Source of the DNA: Diphasiastrum complanatum
Taxonomy: Eukaryota > Streptophyta > Lycopodiopsida > Lycopodiales > Lycopodiaceae
Direction of reading: 5' to 3'
DNA: 64,000 nucleotides
NCBI GenBank assembly: GCA_029204225.1
Contig: CM055112.1
Location: forward strand, 24,789,128-24,853,127
The position numbers were made by a program, and so were the translations under genes. The stretch's first letter is position 1, and every line of letters begins with the position of its first letter. The notes under the pieces are model-generated. The model saw nothing but the letters and a program-made list of their open reading frames with translations, ran no database searches and was not told the DNA's origin. Positions 1 to 14,821 of the stretch are shown here, one piece after another.

Positions 1-117
1 CCATCATCTGAATGCATAGCTGATATCTTAACCAAGCCATTGTCCAAAGATCCATTTTTTAAGTTAAGATATGCTCTTGGAATTGTAGATAGATGTACAT
101 TAGATTTGCCAAGTTAG
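1..117 (+). pseudogene. 3' end of a Ty1/copia pol (RNase H C-terminus), partial
   Basis: The reading frame is open from base 1 and ends at TAG 115-117. It carries the copia RNase H tail motif ECIADILTKPL followed by a short hydrophobic end. This closely resembles the tail of the copia element at 31.1 kb (ECVADLLTKPL), so the two belong to the same lineage. The rest of the element lies to the left of the window. A polypurine tract (GTGAGGAGGAG, ending at 130) and an LTR follow directly, which fixes the orientation. Confidence 0.85.
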
Positions 118-130
118 AAGTGAGGAGGAG

Positions 131-988
131 TGTTGAAAGTTGTCACTTCTCACTTGACATTGGTTTTGTAAATATCGATCAAACATTAGAATAATGTTGA
201 TGATATGATTTCACAAGTGTGGAGCCTGTTCTCACTTGTGAAAGGATGTACTTTTCATGCATGTATAAATCTAAATTGATTTTGTATCAATCTAGTTAGT
301 GTGAACATGATATGACTAGTTTCTAGTCAAGCTGACTAGTCACCTAGAAATTAGCTTTTCCTTGCATGTGCATGAGTAAATGATCCCACATGGCAAGTGG
401 ATGTTCACACGTGTGTATAGAGTACTAGAAAATAAGAGTTGACCATTTTCCTTAGATCCTATTTTGTAGTTAATATTCCTATATTCTAGGAGACTAGCTT
501 TTTGGATTTTAGCCATATTCTAGAAGGCCAACTTTGGATAAGGATCAAGGATGGATCAAATGGATAGATCTGAGTGATGTGGCACTCTTCACACATGTGA
601 AGCCCTGCTGGACTGTACCAAACTCGTGGATGTACTTGATCCAGAAAAGGATCACCATTTTGCTAAGATGATTGATGAGACTTTTGTATTCTACACTTTT
701 GTGAGGTTTCTAGTCATTTGTCTTGTGATTTCTATGAATGATTGCTATCTAGGATTATTGTACTTGTTTCAGGTGCAAGCCATACTGTGGACAGTACTCC
801 ACACGTGTGAGACCGCTCTCACTAGTTAATGATGTGTTGATCCATTGCTCTTGCTTAAATCCAAGTGTAGCGAATCTAGATCAAGATCTAATGTGTAGAA
901 CTTGATAGATCCATTGATTAAGCAGCCAATAACTCTCTATGATTGTAAAGTAAAATCATTATTGTCCTAAAAACTATAAAATTTATCA
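131..988 (+). repeat. 3' LTR of the left-edge copia element
   Basis: It starts TGTTGAAAGT immediately after the polypurine tract at 120-130. The right end is placed at TTATCA (988), because the next base resumes the minus-strand copia gag that this element interrupted. The target duplication cannot be tested because the left flank is outside the window. The LTR holds several CACACGTGTG-type palindromes (406-415, 800-809; CACATGTG at 592-599). Reading frames inside it are not convincing as genes. Confidence 0.7.
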
Positions 989-1662
989 GTTTCCACCTCT
1001 TGATTGGTGTCTTCCACGACCAAATCTGCCAACACCGCCTCTCTTGCAAGAGCTTGATCAAATCCCCTGTTGCGATGACTCAAGTTCTCTTGACGTTGTT
1101 CTTCCTACAAAAGCAATCCACCTAAATCTTCATGGGTTGGAAGATTTTCCCATGTGGATATACTTGTCACAAACATTTGATGTGACTCACTCAAACTATT
1201 CAATGTCAACTACACGATCTCACGATCCTGTACTCACTCTCCAACTGTTGCTAATTGGTCACGAATCTTTTTGATCTTCAGTAGGTGATTAGCAACAGTT
1301 GCGCCATCATCCATCCACAATGTGTGCAGCTTCGTGTTCAGGAATAACACTCGAGATGTGTTTGTGGTCTCAAACAATGTCTTCAATGTATCCCATGCTT
1401 CTTTTGATCCTTCTAAATCTGAACTGTAGAGAATAATTGCATCTCTAATTGATAAGTTGATGACATTTTGTGCTTTCCGTTTTCTTCAGTCAAATGTCCG
1501 CTGATCTTCTTCAATCACTGGCCTTGTCTCTTCACCTGTCACGATCTCCCATAGCTCCTTTTCCATCAAAATGTTTTTCAGTTTGAATTTCCACACTGCA
1601 TAGTTGTCGGCTCCTTCCAATTTGCTTGACTCATTGAGGACACTCTCGCTTAGAGTTGCCAT
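989..1662 (-). pseudogene. Copia-type gag (UBN2 family), broken
   Basis: Read on the minus strand from ATG at 1662. The N-terminus has the copia gag signature (KLEGADNYAVWKFKLKN), followed by ELWEIVTG, a KEAWDTLKTLFE block and DQLATVGE, all standard for the gag of plant copia elements. In-frame stops interrupt it, for example a TGA after QRTFD. It ends where the LTR at 131-988 begins, so the 3' part, including any zinc knuckle, was cut off by that insertion. Its leader, primer site and LTR lie to the right. Confidence 0.8.
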
Positions 1663-1737
1663 TACTGAACAGATGAGTCCAGATCAAGTAATTTATCACA
1701 CCACAAAACTGTATTTTTTTTTTCTGGTTATACACTT

Positions 1738-1978
1738 GATATCGGAATGGAACGTGGAAGTATGGCTGCTCAGGATCCTCCTTAACTTGTGTATGTGGAT
1801 CCGATATTGGAGCATGCGATATCGGACTGGAGCATGGATGTATAACTACTCAAAATTTTCTTTAGCTCGTGCGCTTGGATCCTATATCGGTACGGACAAT
1901 ATCGGACTGGAGCGCGGATGTAAGACTGCTCGGGTTTCTCTTCAGCTAGCATGCTTGGATCCGATATTGGTATGGATA
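1738..1978 (+). repeat. Three tandem units of about 80 bp
   Basis: Units begin near 1738, 1818 and 1898, each opening GATATCGGA/AATATCGGA and containing a GGATCC(G/T)ATAT(T/C)GG block. They lie in the untranslated leader of the minus-strand copia between its primer site and gag. A 125-codon plus-strand reading frame across them is a by-product of the repeat. Confidence 0.75.
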
Positions 1979-2506
1979 TAAAAAGAGAGAATATAAGAAC
2001 TTTCAGAGGGAATATTCTAGATTCCCTACTTCGGAGTGGCGGCTACACTGCCTCCTCTTTGTTTAGATTTCGAAACGAGTGATCGTTCAAACAAATAGAT
2101 CTCAGTAATGTGAAAGGTATGAAGCCTCAAAGCTCTAAATGGTAGCAGTAGACACTGTCTGGTGTGATTTGCAATTGCCAAACAAACAAATGAGAGACTT
2201 CTTGGCACAACTCTCTGAGAAATGACAATTCTCACAAAGACAAAAAATAATTGTAAAACTTTTCCCACTCAACAAATTTTCAATCATTTTGATGCTGCCT
2301 TGGTCTTTCCAATTCCTCCGGGACTGTGTCTTCGTTTTCCACTAATAATTGTGAGCTCCAAAACCTGCAAAATACATCAAGAAGAATTTCTTCCAGCCAT
2401 TTTTTTTTGTCTCTCCAAGCTTACACCTCCTGTGAAGGACTTTCTCACTTTGTTGCGGAGCCTGTGACAAGCTGTATCCACTGATTAGGCACGCAGGACT
2501 ATCGTA

Positions 2507-2518
2507 GCTCTGATACCA
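2507..2518 (-). other. Primer-binding site of the minus-strand copia
   Basis: The plus strand reads GCTCTGATACCA, the complement of TGGTATCAGAGC, the initiator-Met tRNA primer site usual in plant copia elements. It abuts the LTR that starts at 2519 and shows that the element reads leftward. Confidence 0.85.
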
Positions 2519-2753
2519 TGTCAATAATCAGATATGCAACATCGAGCATTCACCATAAGCAATCACCAAAGAAGCCAGAAGAAGAACATGCACTATCAAT
2601 CTATCACGTCGTAACATACTGAATGTAAAATGTACATATAAACCCTGAAACCTGATAGAGAGAGAGGACCTAGGAGTAGACTACTAGACTAGCCAACGAC
2701 TAGTTACAACTAGAAATAAAGTACATCGTAAACAATAACTAAGAAGTGTAACA
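2519..2753 (-). repeat. Short 5' LTR of the minus-strand copia (235 bp)
   Basis: It runs TGTCAATAAT...GTGTAACA between the primer site and a flank that belongs to the LTR-G family. TG...CA ends are present. The opposite LTR is missing, so no target duplication can be scored; the right flank begins ATGAA. Confidence 0.7.
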
Positions 2754-3019
2754 ATGAAGTTTATCATTGATTTCTAACGCGAACTACAGATACATTTTGA
2801 GAGCGAAGTGGTCTAACCGTCATGTGATGTTTGGGACCTCTCCTTTAACTTATTTAGTCATGTGTGAAAGCGCACATTATTGTTCTTAAACTTGTGACCT
2901 GAAATCGTCAATGCAACGAGGAGATACGATAATCTGTGACCAAAACTTTTCGCTATAGATATTGCTCAGGACTCAATAGAATAAGGAAGTTGTTTAAGCA
3001 ATATTCAACTGTCAATCAT
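2754..3019 (-). repeat. Inverted LTR-G fragment joined to the SAP 3' flank
   Basis: The stretch around 2800-2900 matches, inverted, the LTR-G segment seen at 9540-9620 and 60640-60730 (GCGAAGTGGT, GTCATGTGA, GCGCACATTATTGTTC). From about 2900 it becomes the 3' flank common to all SAP copies (TATTGCTCAGGACTCAATAG), leading into SAP copy 1. Confidence 0.7.
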
Positions 3020-3530
3020 TCAGATTTTCTCTAACTTTTTAGCCTTGACTACAAGATTTGCCTTTGCGATGACATTACGCCCAATCACTTTGTAATCAGT
3101 TGTACACTGATGCGTTTCAGCGTATCGATGCAATGAGCAAAATACATTTCCACATCGGCATTTAATTAACCCATACAATGGAATGTGTTTGCTACAGGAA
3201 AAGCAGCGACTAGGATCATGAATGCGGTAGCTTCTGTCGAAACGCCAGTTGGAGGTCATCCAATGTTAGCAAGCTCAGTATGTGATGCAATTGTAGCTAC
3301 GTCTCTACCTTCCCTCAGTAAATCAACCGACCGGGAGGATGTCAATTCGGAGTTTGGTGTTTCTAACGTCATGGAAGTTCCCTCAAAACTCATTCCAGTG
3401 AAGTTGTTGTCTCGCCTGATGATAGAATTTGATATGTAACACTTTGAGCACAAGTTCATTGTGTCCTTACTCCCAAAACACCCACAATTATTCGCACAAA
3501 GAACGGGACTTTCAAGAGCCTAGTGTTGCC
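3020..3530 (-). pseudogene. SAP copy 1: A20/AN1 zinc-finger pseudogene
   Basis: On the minus strand the A20 finger ([20 protein letters not shown]) and the AN1 finger (CFSC...KCRC...CSLH...THQC) both keep every metal ligand. The gene is nevertheless broken. Compared with SAP copy 2, a CAG codon upstream of A20 has become TAG (plus-strand 3520-3522), and one base is missing near 3220, between the two fingers, so A20 and AN1 lie in different frames. SAP proteins are soluble stress-response regulators that bind ubiquitin through A20. A retrotransposon LTR replaces the sequence upstream of the start. Confidence 0.88.
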
Positions 3531-3538
3531 TTCTGTCA

Positions 3539-4029
3539 TGCCCATGACTGGTCTCGGGTAGCGTGTCCATGCTAGGGACTGGTAGACCAACAACCCGTAA
3601 CTTAATTGTGACTATAAGGGAATTGGGGCCCTTATGTGTACATGGTCATAATCAATGGTTGTAGGCTTGAATACTTGATGGTGGATTTGTATGGGTCTAT
3701 CAGTGAGTCATTGGGGAGCTGGATGACGTGGCCCAGATAGGCTGCAGAGGTGTCCAGTGAGGTGTCATAGTGCACTACTAGTGGTGCTTGGGCCTTGGAG
3801 GGTATAAGTGTACCTATTGGGCTCTCACTAGTGTATGCTTGATAGCATGACCTATAGCAGTATGCTGCTGGTGTGATGCCTCATTTCTCTTTGTGTGATT
3901 GATCCATAGCTTGGGGGCTAGATCCGTTCGATCTAGGTTTGGTTGGGTTGGTTTGTCCACCATCAGATTCCCTTGTGTTGCTTGTGATTGGCATGCTTAG
4001 AACAGGATCCTTGGATTGAGGTCTTTATA
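3539..4029 (+). repeat. 5' LTR of an unidentified retrotransposon fragment
   Basis: SAP homology stops at about 3538 and a new sequence beginning TGCCCATGACTGG follows. It ends just before a perfect TGGTATCAGAGC at 4031-4042, as a 5' LTR should. It contains a TATA-like TATAAG (3803-3808). The 3' boundary lacks a clean CA, so the ends are approximate. No gag-pol follows, so the element is truncated. Confidence 0.6.
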
Positions 4030-4030
4030 T

Positions 4031-4042
4031 TGGTATCAGAGC
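4031..4042 (+). other. Primer-binding site TGGTATCAGAGC
   Basis: Exact match to the plant initiator-Met tRNA primer site, directly downstream of the LTR at 3539-4029. Confidence 0.85.
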
Positions 4043-5699
<1,657 letters not shown>

Positions 5700-7160
5700 T
5701 TGGTAAAATGCCAAGCACTTTGTTAAAACTTTATTATGGGCCACTCAAAGAATGTATCAAATCTTGGAGCCAAACTAATTATTTTTGGAATGTTAAATAA
5801 AACAAGAATGATGCGGCATACCACAAAGGCCTTGCCATTAATGTGGTGTTTTAATATTTGTTATATTTGACATGATAAATGACCATCAGTAACAATGCAT
5901 AAACATCATTTTCTAACTTTGCATTATTGTTTAGTAATTGAAATGTGTTTTTTTTTTTCCATTTTGGATTTCAACATTGACTATTTTGTAATTTGAATAA
6001 TGTCAATCTTGATTTAAGTCAACATTTATAATTTCACTACTGACTATATAACATGAATGATTTTAGATTTCCAACAATTTTAGCCTTCATTTCACAATAA
6101 TAGTTATTATCTTTATATTTGAGTATTTTCCATGTCACAATCTCACAATCTATAATCATAAAATAATTCACAATATTGCAATTAGTTTTAATAAAAGTAA
6201 TGACAAATTTTATTATTAAGTATTTGTAGTTTTATAGCTCACTATAAAAATTTTAGATTACTGTTCGTGAAAGTCATCGTAAATTATATGATGAATATTT
6301 ACGATTTCATGATGCACATTCACTTTCACAAAATTAACATTATAATTTATTGTTTATGATGTGATGAAATTAGTCATAAATTTTGTAGTTTTCGATTGCA
6401 CAACTAATTACACAAGAATGGACACAATTTGTGCAATTACAAATATCGTGATTCCATTTTCACTAATTTCATAATTTGATATAATCTATAAAATTTATAT
6501 TCAATATCAAGAAAAGTCACGATTTATTATTTATGACTTAAATTTCATAATTTGGGTAATTAGAAAATTCGTTGTTCGTTATTTACAATTGCACTATAAA
6601 AACTATCAAGAATCAGTATCCATAGTTGATAATCTACAAAAGTCATGATTGACTACTCACAATTTTGCAATTTAATATTGACAAAGGCAGTTCACAATAA
6701 TGGTATTCATCATACCAGCCTGAATACTTGTAATTTTATAATCATTTTTCATAATGATGATGTTCACAATTACATATAGATAATTGACAATCAACATTCA
6801 TAGTCAAAGTTTTCAAACTTTTTCAAAGAATTATGATCAATATTCAGGATATCACAATAAGTATTCACAACTTCACGACCAATATTCACAATTTTACGAT
6901 CAATATTCACAGTGTCATGACAAGCTCTGCCAACAAATAATAAACCATGAGAAAGGAGTGTTTTAACAAAAGTATGTTGAGAACGTATTTCTTAAGTGCT
7001 TATAGCCCAATGAGGGTCGAATTATGTAATGCCAAAGTAAAGTGGGTTGGATACCATCTGAGAATGAGAGAGAGAGAGAGAGGGGGGGGGGGGGGGGGGG
7101 GGGGTTTGCCCATGTAGCATTTGAAGTAGATACCAAAGTCGGACTAATTTCAACCCCGAG
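5700..7160 (+). repeat. AT-rich dispersed repeat R, copy 1
   Basis: First of five copies (others at 18492-24947 inverted, 41026, 44744 and 55430). Landmarks are AAAATGCCAAGCAC, GGCCTTGCCATTAATGTGGT, CACAATTTGTGCAATTAC and AAACCATGAGAAAGGAGTG, ending in a GA/G tract and TTTGCCCATGTAG. Inside, loosely repeated 20-21 bp units (TATTCACAA...TTACGATCAA) occur near 6840-6920. I see no coding frame and no clear terminal inverted repeats. The left end is truncated relative to R3-R5. Confidence 0.85.
7066..7104 (+). repeat. (GA)n followed by a 23-base poly-G run
   Basis: Sits at the R/SAP-upstream joint. The same position holds GA plus G tracts in R3 (43158-43270), R4 (46848-46872) and R5 (57282-57309), and C/CT runs in inverted R2 (18599-18659). 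Confidence 0.95.
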
Positions 7161-7790
7161 GACTTCAACTATCAAAATATCATGTGAAACTGTGGTAGTG
7201 ACCATGTGAACATTATGTGGTACCTTCCTTTAACATTGTGAGAAGTAGATGTCAACCTCAATGGTTGGATTATCGAAGTGTAAAATGTCATACATTGTAG
7301 TGGAACACTGCATGGACGTTCTGGAACACTAATTTTTTTAAAAAAAATGAACATTTTATTAATTAAACCCTTAATATTTTGAAAAACACCTGATTAGCAG
7401 TAACAAGAAAATATACATACTGCCTAAAAGAATTTATACTAAAAAAGTTTAAAAATAAAAACAAGATAAATCATGTTTTTTATTAAAAAATTTCGAAGAA
7501 AAATTCAAGTGCACATTCCAAAAAACCCTAATGCTTTTCTCAAATATGCGTTCTGGAACAAGGCCTTGCAATTATTGTGTACATCTATAACTACACAAGT
7601 TTGATGATGAAATGGATCATGTAGACTTTGTGTGTGAGATGAAGATCCTTTTGATGCTCATACATTGCATTCAAGACATCAATCTTTCTTGTACCTGCAC
7701 GATCAACAATTGCAACCTCACTAATCACGTGCCTCATTGCTCTCGAAAGAATTATTGAGGGCTCCAATAGGTAAAAATGATTACTCACTC
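7161..7790 (+). repeat. SAP upstream module, fragment without SAP
   Basis: Matches the sequence that precedes SAP copies 2, 4 and 5 (TTTGATGATGAAATGGATCATG, CTCGAAAGAATTATTGAGGG). It breaks off at GGCTCCAAT (about 7770) and is joined to an inverted gag piece instead of continuing to a SAP promoter. The 82-codon minus-strand frame at 7591-7839 spans this joint and is a chimera of gag start and SAP flank. Confidence 0.7.
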
Positions 7791-7966
7791 TTGCATATGT
7801 TGAGGATAATGTGTCCCAGGCCTCCTTTGCCGACTTCAATCAATAGAAGCCACCTCTCATGACTCAATAACTATTGGAGAAGGTAAATTTCAAGAGGAAG
7901 TCACATATAGGATCTATCATGCATTGAGAATGTTTTTTACTTGCCATGGACACTACATAGATACCT
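7771..7966 (-). pseudogene. Inverted fragment of G-family gag (start of the UBN2 domain)
   Basis: On the minus strand it reads KSAKEAWDTLSSTY, the conserved copia gag block, preceded by leader sequence. It is homologous to 12034-12100 and to minus 59240-59345. The stretch GGTGGCTTCTATTGATTG is the undisturbed version of the site where the solo LTR at 10926-12028 inserted. Confidence 0.75.
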
Positions 7967-9099
<1,133 letters not shown>

Positions 9100-9332
9100 C
9101 GTCAAATGAAGAAACATTTAAGGTGTTATTGTTGCAATGCGAAAGGCCATCGAGCATTTAATTGCAGGAAACGTGTAGCTAACCTACTGAAAATGGAGAA
9201 GATCTTGATGACGATGGACTTGTAAATAAAAAATCAACAAATACTGCTACTATTGAAGAATACACAACAGACTATTTTCATTAGTTGCTATGATTAATAT
9301 GATAATAAGCTTAAATATACATTAAGGAGGAG
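9100..9332 (+). pseudogene. 3' end of G-family gag with zinc knuckle
   Basis: It encodes CYCCNAKGHRAFNC, a complete CX2CX4HX4C retroviral-type zinc knuckle, then RKRVANLLKMEKILMTMDL and a stop. No protease, integrase or RT follows. After about 110 bp comes a polypurine tract (AAGGAGGAG, ending at 332) and an LTR beginning TGATAAAAATAATG. A pol-less gag directly followed by a polypurine tract and LTR fits a non-autonomous gag-only element. The 5' part of this copy is missing. Confidence 0.8.
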
Positions 9333-10805
<1,473 letters not shown>

Positions 10806-12385
10806 AGGTATCTATGTGGTGTCCATGGCAAATAAAAACCATTCTCAATGCATGATCGATCCTATATGTGAATTCCCCTTGAAATATACCTTCTCCAATA
10901 GTTATTCAGTCATGAGAGGTGGCTTTGTTATCGGAATCCAGAGAATCCCCAGATGTCGAGCCAAGCTAAAGACATAGAGTATCTCTCACCCATGATCAAG
11001 GAGGTCTCAAAAGGAGGAGAGCATAAGAAACTGGGAGCCGAGCATGAGAGCCAAGGATTACTAACTAGGATGACAGTTATTTTCTATGTGAGCCTACATG
11101 GTGTATCGCAGACCACCTTAAATAGTTTAGAGTGAGCTACCTTTGGATGGTGACCTCTAGTGGAAGGGCTGTTTCCACATGTAATTTCTAAATTAGTGGA
11201 ATTGCCACTTGGGCTCCACATGGGCAGCCCTCTTGCTTATTTAAGGACCCCCTCTCTTGCGAGGGAACTTTTGATTGTATTGTCATTTCTCTTGATTGAA
11301 TAAAGAAGATCTTCCACGAGTTCTTGGCAATTAAGAACCTCCTTGTTCATGGCTATCTTCTTGAGTGAGATTCTTATGATTTCTTTGTGTGATTGTGGAT
11401 TAATTAGATTTCTTGCTTACTTTCTTGCTTTGTGGAATGTAGATGTGGATTAATTTTCTTGTTTCTTGATTTTATAGTTTCGGCATGCAGGTAAACTATA
11501 GAGGCTAAGATTGTGGATGTGATTTTGCATATTCACTAACAATCATGTCCTTGATTGTTCTTGGGTATTCCAAGCATCACGGAATGGGTGTTTCTTGATT
11601 CTTGGGCTGCTAGAATGCTATTAGGAAGTTAGCTTTCTTGATTCTTGTTTCTTGTTGAGAGCTTAATCTTGTTATTGTATTATACCCTGATTCCCTAAGA
11701 TATTTTGGTAGTTAAATGGCATATTTGATCTCTGTCCAAAACATTAATCTGTGCTTGAGCAAGGAATTGGTTGCATGGATTGTAAATGCATGTAGCTGAG
11801 GGAACATAACCGTTTCATCCCACTGAGAAGCTGGGAATACACATTGCAAACTGAGAAATACTTCTGTCTGGAAACCGTTCTAAACAAGAGCCGCTTAATT
11901 GTAAAGATCTGGCTGCTAGAAACGGGCAAGAACACCCGATTTCCTGAGCGGTGACCACCAGTAGTAACAAAGAAGAAAAGTAAAAAGCAGAAAACCATGT
12001 TCACAGATTTGGCCGAAATCTGTGAACAGGCTTCTATTGATTGAAATCTGCAAAGAGGCTTGGGACACATTAGCCTCAACATATGAGACTAAAAGAGTCA
12101 CTAATCGTTTGTACCTACGCAAGAAGTTGATCACCATGAAAATGGTAGAGGGTGACACGATTTCACAAAGCCGCAGGTGCTTATTGAATAGTTTGCTACG
12201 GTTGGATCGGTGGTGAGTGATGAAGAAGCATTCATGATGCTTCTTACATGCCTTCCAGAGTCATTTGATCACTCGACATTAATATTTGGTAGTGGTACTC
12301 AATAGAAGGATCCGTAGTCCATTAGTGTGATTCTTCTTCAAGAGGAGTTGCATTGCAAGTCTGGTGATGTAGAACATGACCTCAT
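10806..12385 (+). pseudogene. G-family gag split by a solo LTR and cut off by a copia
   Basis: The leader runs 10806-10925. After a solo LTR (10926-12028) the gag resumes at GGCTTCTATTGATTG with KEAWDTLASTYETKRVTNRLYL, a typical UBN2 block, then LTCLPESFDHSTLIFGSGTQ and LLQEELHCKSGDVEH. Stops and small shifts show decay. At 12385 the reading ends abruptly at the LTR of the copia fragment 12386-14124. Confidence 0.8.
10926..12028 (+). mobile_element. Solo LTR, 1,103 bp, with 5-bp target duplication GGCTT
   Basis: TGTTATCGGAATCC...ATCTGTGAACA is bounded by GGCTT at 10921-10925 and again at 12029-12033. The uninterrupted site (GGTGGCTTCT) survives at about 7847 and 59338, both inverted. Inside are a TATTTAAG promoter-like box near 11240 and a GAATAAAG polyadenylation-like motif near 11298, in the order expected of an LTR. 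No internal domain remains, so it is a recombination-derived solo LTR. The plus orientation comes from that motif order. Confidence 0.88.
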
Positions 12386-14124
12386 TGATGGGGAAAGGGA
12401 GATATGAAGAACGAGAATGGAGAAGAGAGCAGAAATATTGCGGAACAGCTCTCCCATTCTAATCGGTTGCTAGGTGCAAAAACAATCTAATAGACATCTT
12501 ATGCTAAAAAATAATCATAGCTTTATGCGTTCTGATTGCCCAACAGGATCTAAAAAATTAATTCATACTCTAAAATAAGAGTACAGTCCACCGAAGAGAT
12601 TAGGGATGTTTTGTGTGTGATACTATTGAAATCAGATTCAATGTGAAGTATAGTTTTGAAATAAATGGAAGAGTAGTATGATATCGCGAGTTTCTCAGGC
12701 GTCAAAGACAACCATCGCCTGATCAGAAACTGATGAGTCGTAGGCGTCCATGTTCTGATCAGAGTGAGTATACAAGCACAATCAAACAGCAATGAAAGTG
12801 CATCCAATCACAACAAGCATTCATTTACATTGTACACAGAGAAAAACATGCTACTACTATATTACAGTGAAGCACAATAAAATAACAATGACAACAAAAA
12901 ATGGCAGTGTAACTGGGAGGCTCAAATAATAAATCTCATGGACGGAGCAACTCAAATGATCTATGCCAGAATGATCTATTTATAGATTTCATCCGTGTAT
13001 TAACTACATTGAATGTTTGTCACCTAATTAGGTAAGCCGTTGTACTTGGAAGTATATGGCTTTTGTGACAACTATACATAGTATATACGGTCAACGAATC
13101 ATGATTGTTGACGCGGACAAGGATGTCACAAATTCTCTCACTTTGCATTTCACGTGAAGCAGTTTTCTCTCACTTCGCAAATTTTGGAAAGTGGCTGGGA
13201 ACGTTCCTCGTTGAAAAATAGACAACCTTCGACATTTTCTCTCTCTTCGGGTTTTTGCGAAAAAGCTGAAGGTGCCCTAAAATAGTTCAAGTCTTGAAGT
13301 AGATGACCTTTGGGAATTTTCTCTCTCTTCGACTTTTTGCGAAAAGCCGAAGGTGTTAAAAAATAGTTGAACTTTGAATTGTTGCAAAACATTTTAAATT
13401 GTTAAACTATGCTAGTTTTGCATTTCGTGGAAATGCGAAAAAGACGACACTGTTGAAAACATAGTTCATTTCTGCAAACTGTCGCCACACTTAGAGTATT
13501 TTTGCACACTGTCACGATAGTAATGTATTTCTGCATTCTTAATCTGAATGCTAATTTCGTGGAAGTCCTTAAAGATGGCCAAGTTTTCAATGACTTCAAG
13601 TTATTGAACTTAGCATCCGAACTCGAAATTATGATAGGATTGGTTACCCTTTGCTGGAGATCAGCCGGAAGCCTGCTGTAGACGTTCTTCAAATAAATTG
13701 GCTGTCTAAGTTTGTGATTCCTATAGGTATCAGATGAGAATATGTAGAACCAAAGTTGGTTTCACGTAATCCTAGATCAATGATCGATAAACATGCAGGA
13801 AGAATTATGAAATAGAAATTAGTCATTCACCAAGGAGACAAATATGGGCTTAATTTTCAACAATCCCCCTTAAGGTCACGATTGGTGCCATGGCATCTTC
13901 GTTAGGTTCAGCATGTTGAAGAACTTTTGATGCTTGATCCTCGGAAGCGCTTTGGTGAAGATGTCTACGACCATTTCTGTTGTGGAGCAGTATTGAAGGA
14001 TCACTTGCCCTGAGAAAAGTTTCTCCCAAATGAAATGATACTGGATTTCTATGTGCTTGGATTTGTCATAAAATCTGGGATTCAGTGACAATGAGATATA
14101 GCTCAAGTTGTCACACAAAAGGGC
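12386..14124 (-). mobile_element. Copia fragment A: 3' LTR plus end of pol
   Basis: The LTR spans 12386-13862 (TGATGGGG...TTTTCAACA; 1,477 bp) and is homologous to both LTRs of the element at 34846-39232. A polypurine tract (plus strand CCCCCTTAAGG) follows on the right, then the pol C-terminus. Homology stops at about 14124. Its left flank (GGTGATGTAGAACATG) is the same gag position used by the 34.8 kb element, so this is probably a duplicated copy of one insertion. Confidence 0.85.
13876..14118 (-). pseudogene. Copia RNase H C-terminus (fragment A)
   Basis: Minus strand, 80 codons: FYDKSKHIEIQYHFIWEK, then a VILQYCSTTEMVVDIFTKALP block, the standard end of copia RNase H. It is homologous to 36192-36467. 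Only the last domain is left; the break at about 14124 removed everything upstream. Confidence 0.88.
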
Positions 14125-14129
14125 ATTCT

Positions 14130-14585
14130 TTCAAATCTCAACCGAAGCAACCTATCAAATTTCGACCGGAGACATCCAGTCAGATCTCGATTGGAGGCTT
14201 TCTCTCAAATCTCGACTGAAGCTTTCTATCAAATCTCAACCGAAGGCTTTATGTTAAATCTCGACCGAAGCCTTCTGTCTTGATCTCGACCGAATGTTCT
14301 ATTGAATCTCGACTGGAGCCTTCCGTCTTGATCTCGACCGAACGCATTCTGTTAGATCTCGAACGAAGCACTTTGTTGGATCTCGACCGAAGCACTCTAT
14401 TAGATCTTGACCGAAGCACTCTATTAGATCTTGACCAAAGTACTCTATCTGATCTTGATCGAAGCCATTCACTCAGCTCTCGACTGGACCTTTCTATTAG
14501 CTCTCAACCGGACCTTTCGATCAATTCTCAACCGAGGATTTCCTATAAACTCTCAACCAAGAGCTTTGACTTCCAACCTGAACCA
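14130..14585 (+). repeat. Minisatellite of degenerate 24-27 bp units
   Basis: About 18 variants of a unit such as GACCGAAGCACTCTATTAGAT; the best-ordered units around 14380-14450 repeat every 24 bp. One frame (14280-14609) therefore encodes an eight-residue repeat STLLDLDR. It lies upstream of a gypsy gag fragment and may be part of that element's leader. Confidence 0.85.
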
Positions 14586-14821
14586 AGTCAACTTCAAAAC
14601 AACATCTAGTTTATTATTTGACTAGGTCTTAGTGTTTGCCAAATACCACAGTTCTTTCCAAATTTATTGCAAAACCTTAACACCAAAAAACAAAACAACT
14701 ATGCCATTTGGACACCACCACTTTATTTGTCTCTGACTAATATTTAAAAAAAAAAAATAGTCAAGTTACCAAAGAGTCCAAGAGGCCTACTTGCCCAATC
14801 CTAAGGTACTCTAGATTTGTT
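14586..14821. other. Unassigned spacer
   Basis: AT-rich, with a short poly-A at about 14747. Probably retroelement leader between the minisatellite and the gag fragment. No gene seen. Confidence 0.4.

Noticed and set aside
1044-1274. Plus-strand frame of 76 codons as a gene
   Set aside because: It is the antisense of the copia gag that reads on the minus strand.
4031-4042. TGGTATCAGAGC sites as tRNA genes
   Set aside because: Only the 12-base primer complement is present, adjacent to LTRs; no cloverleaf can be formed from the surroundings.
14130-14585. CRISPR-like array
   Set aside because: Units are degenerate 24-27 bp without distinct spacers; the context is a plant retroelement.
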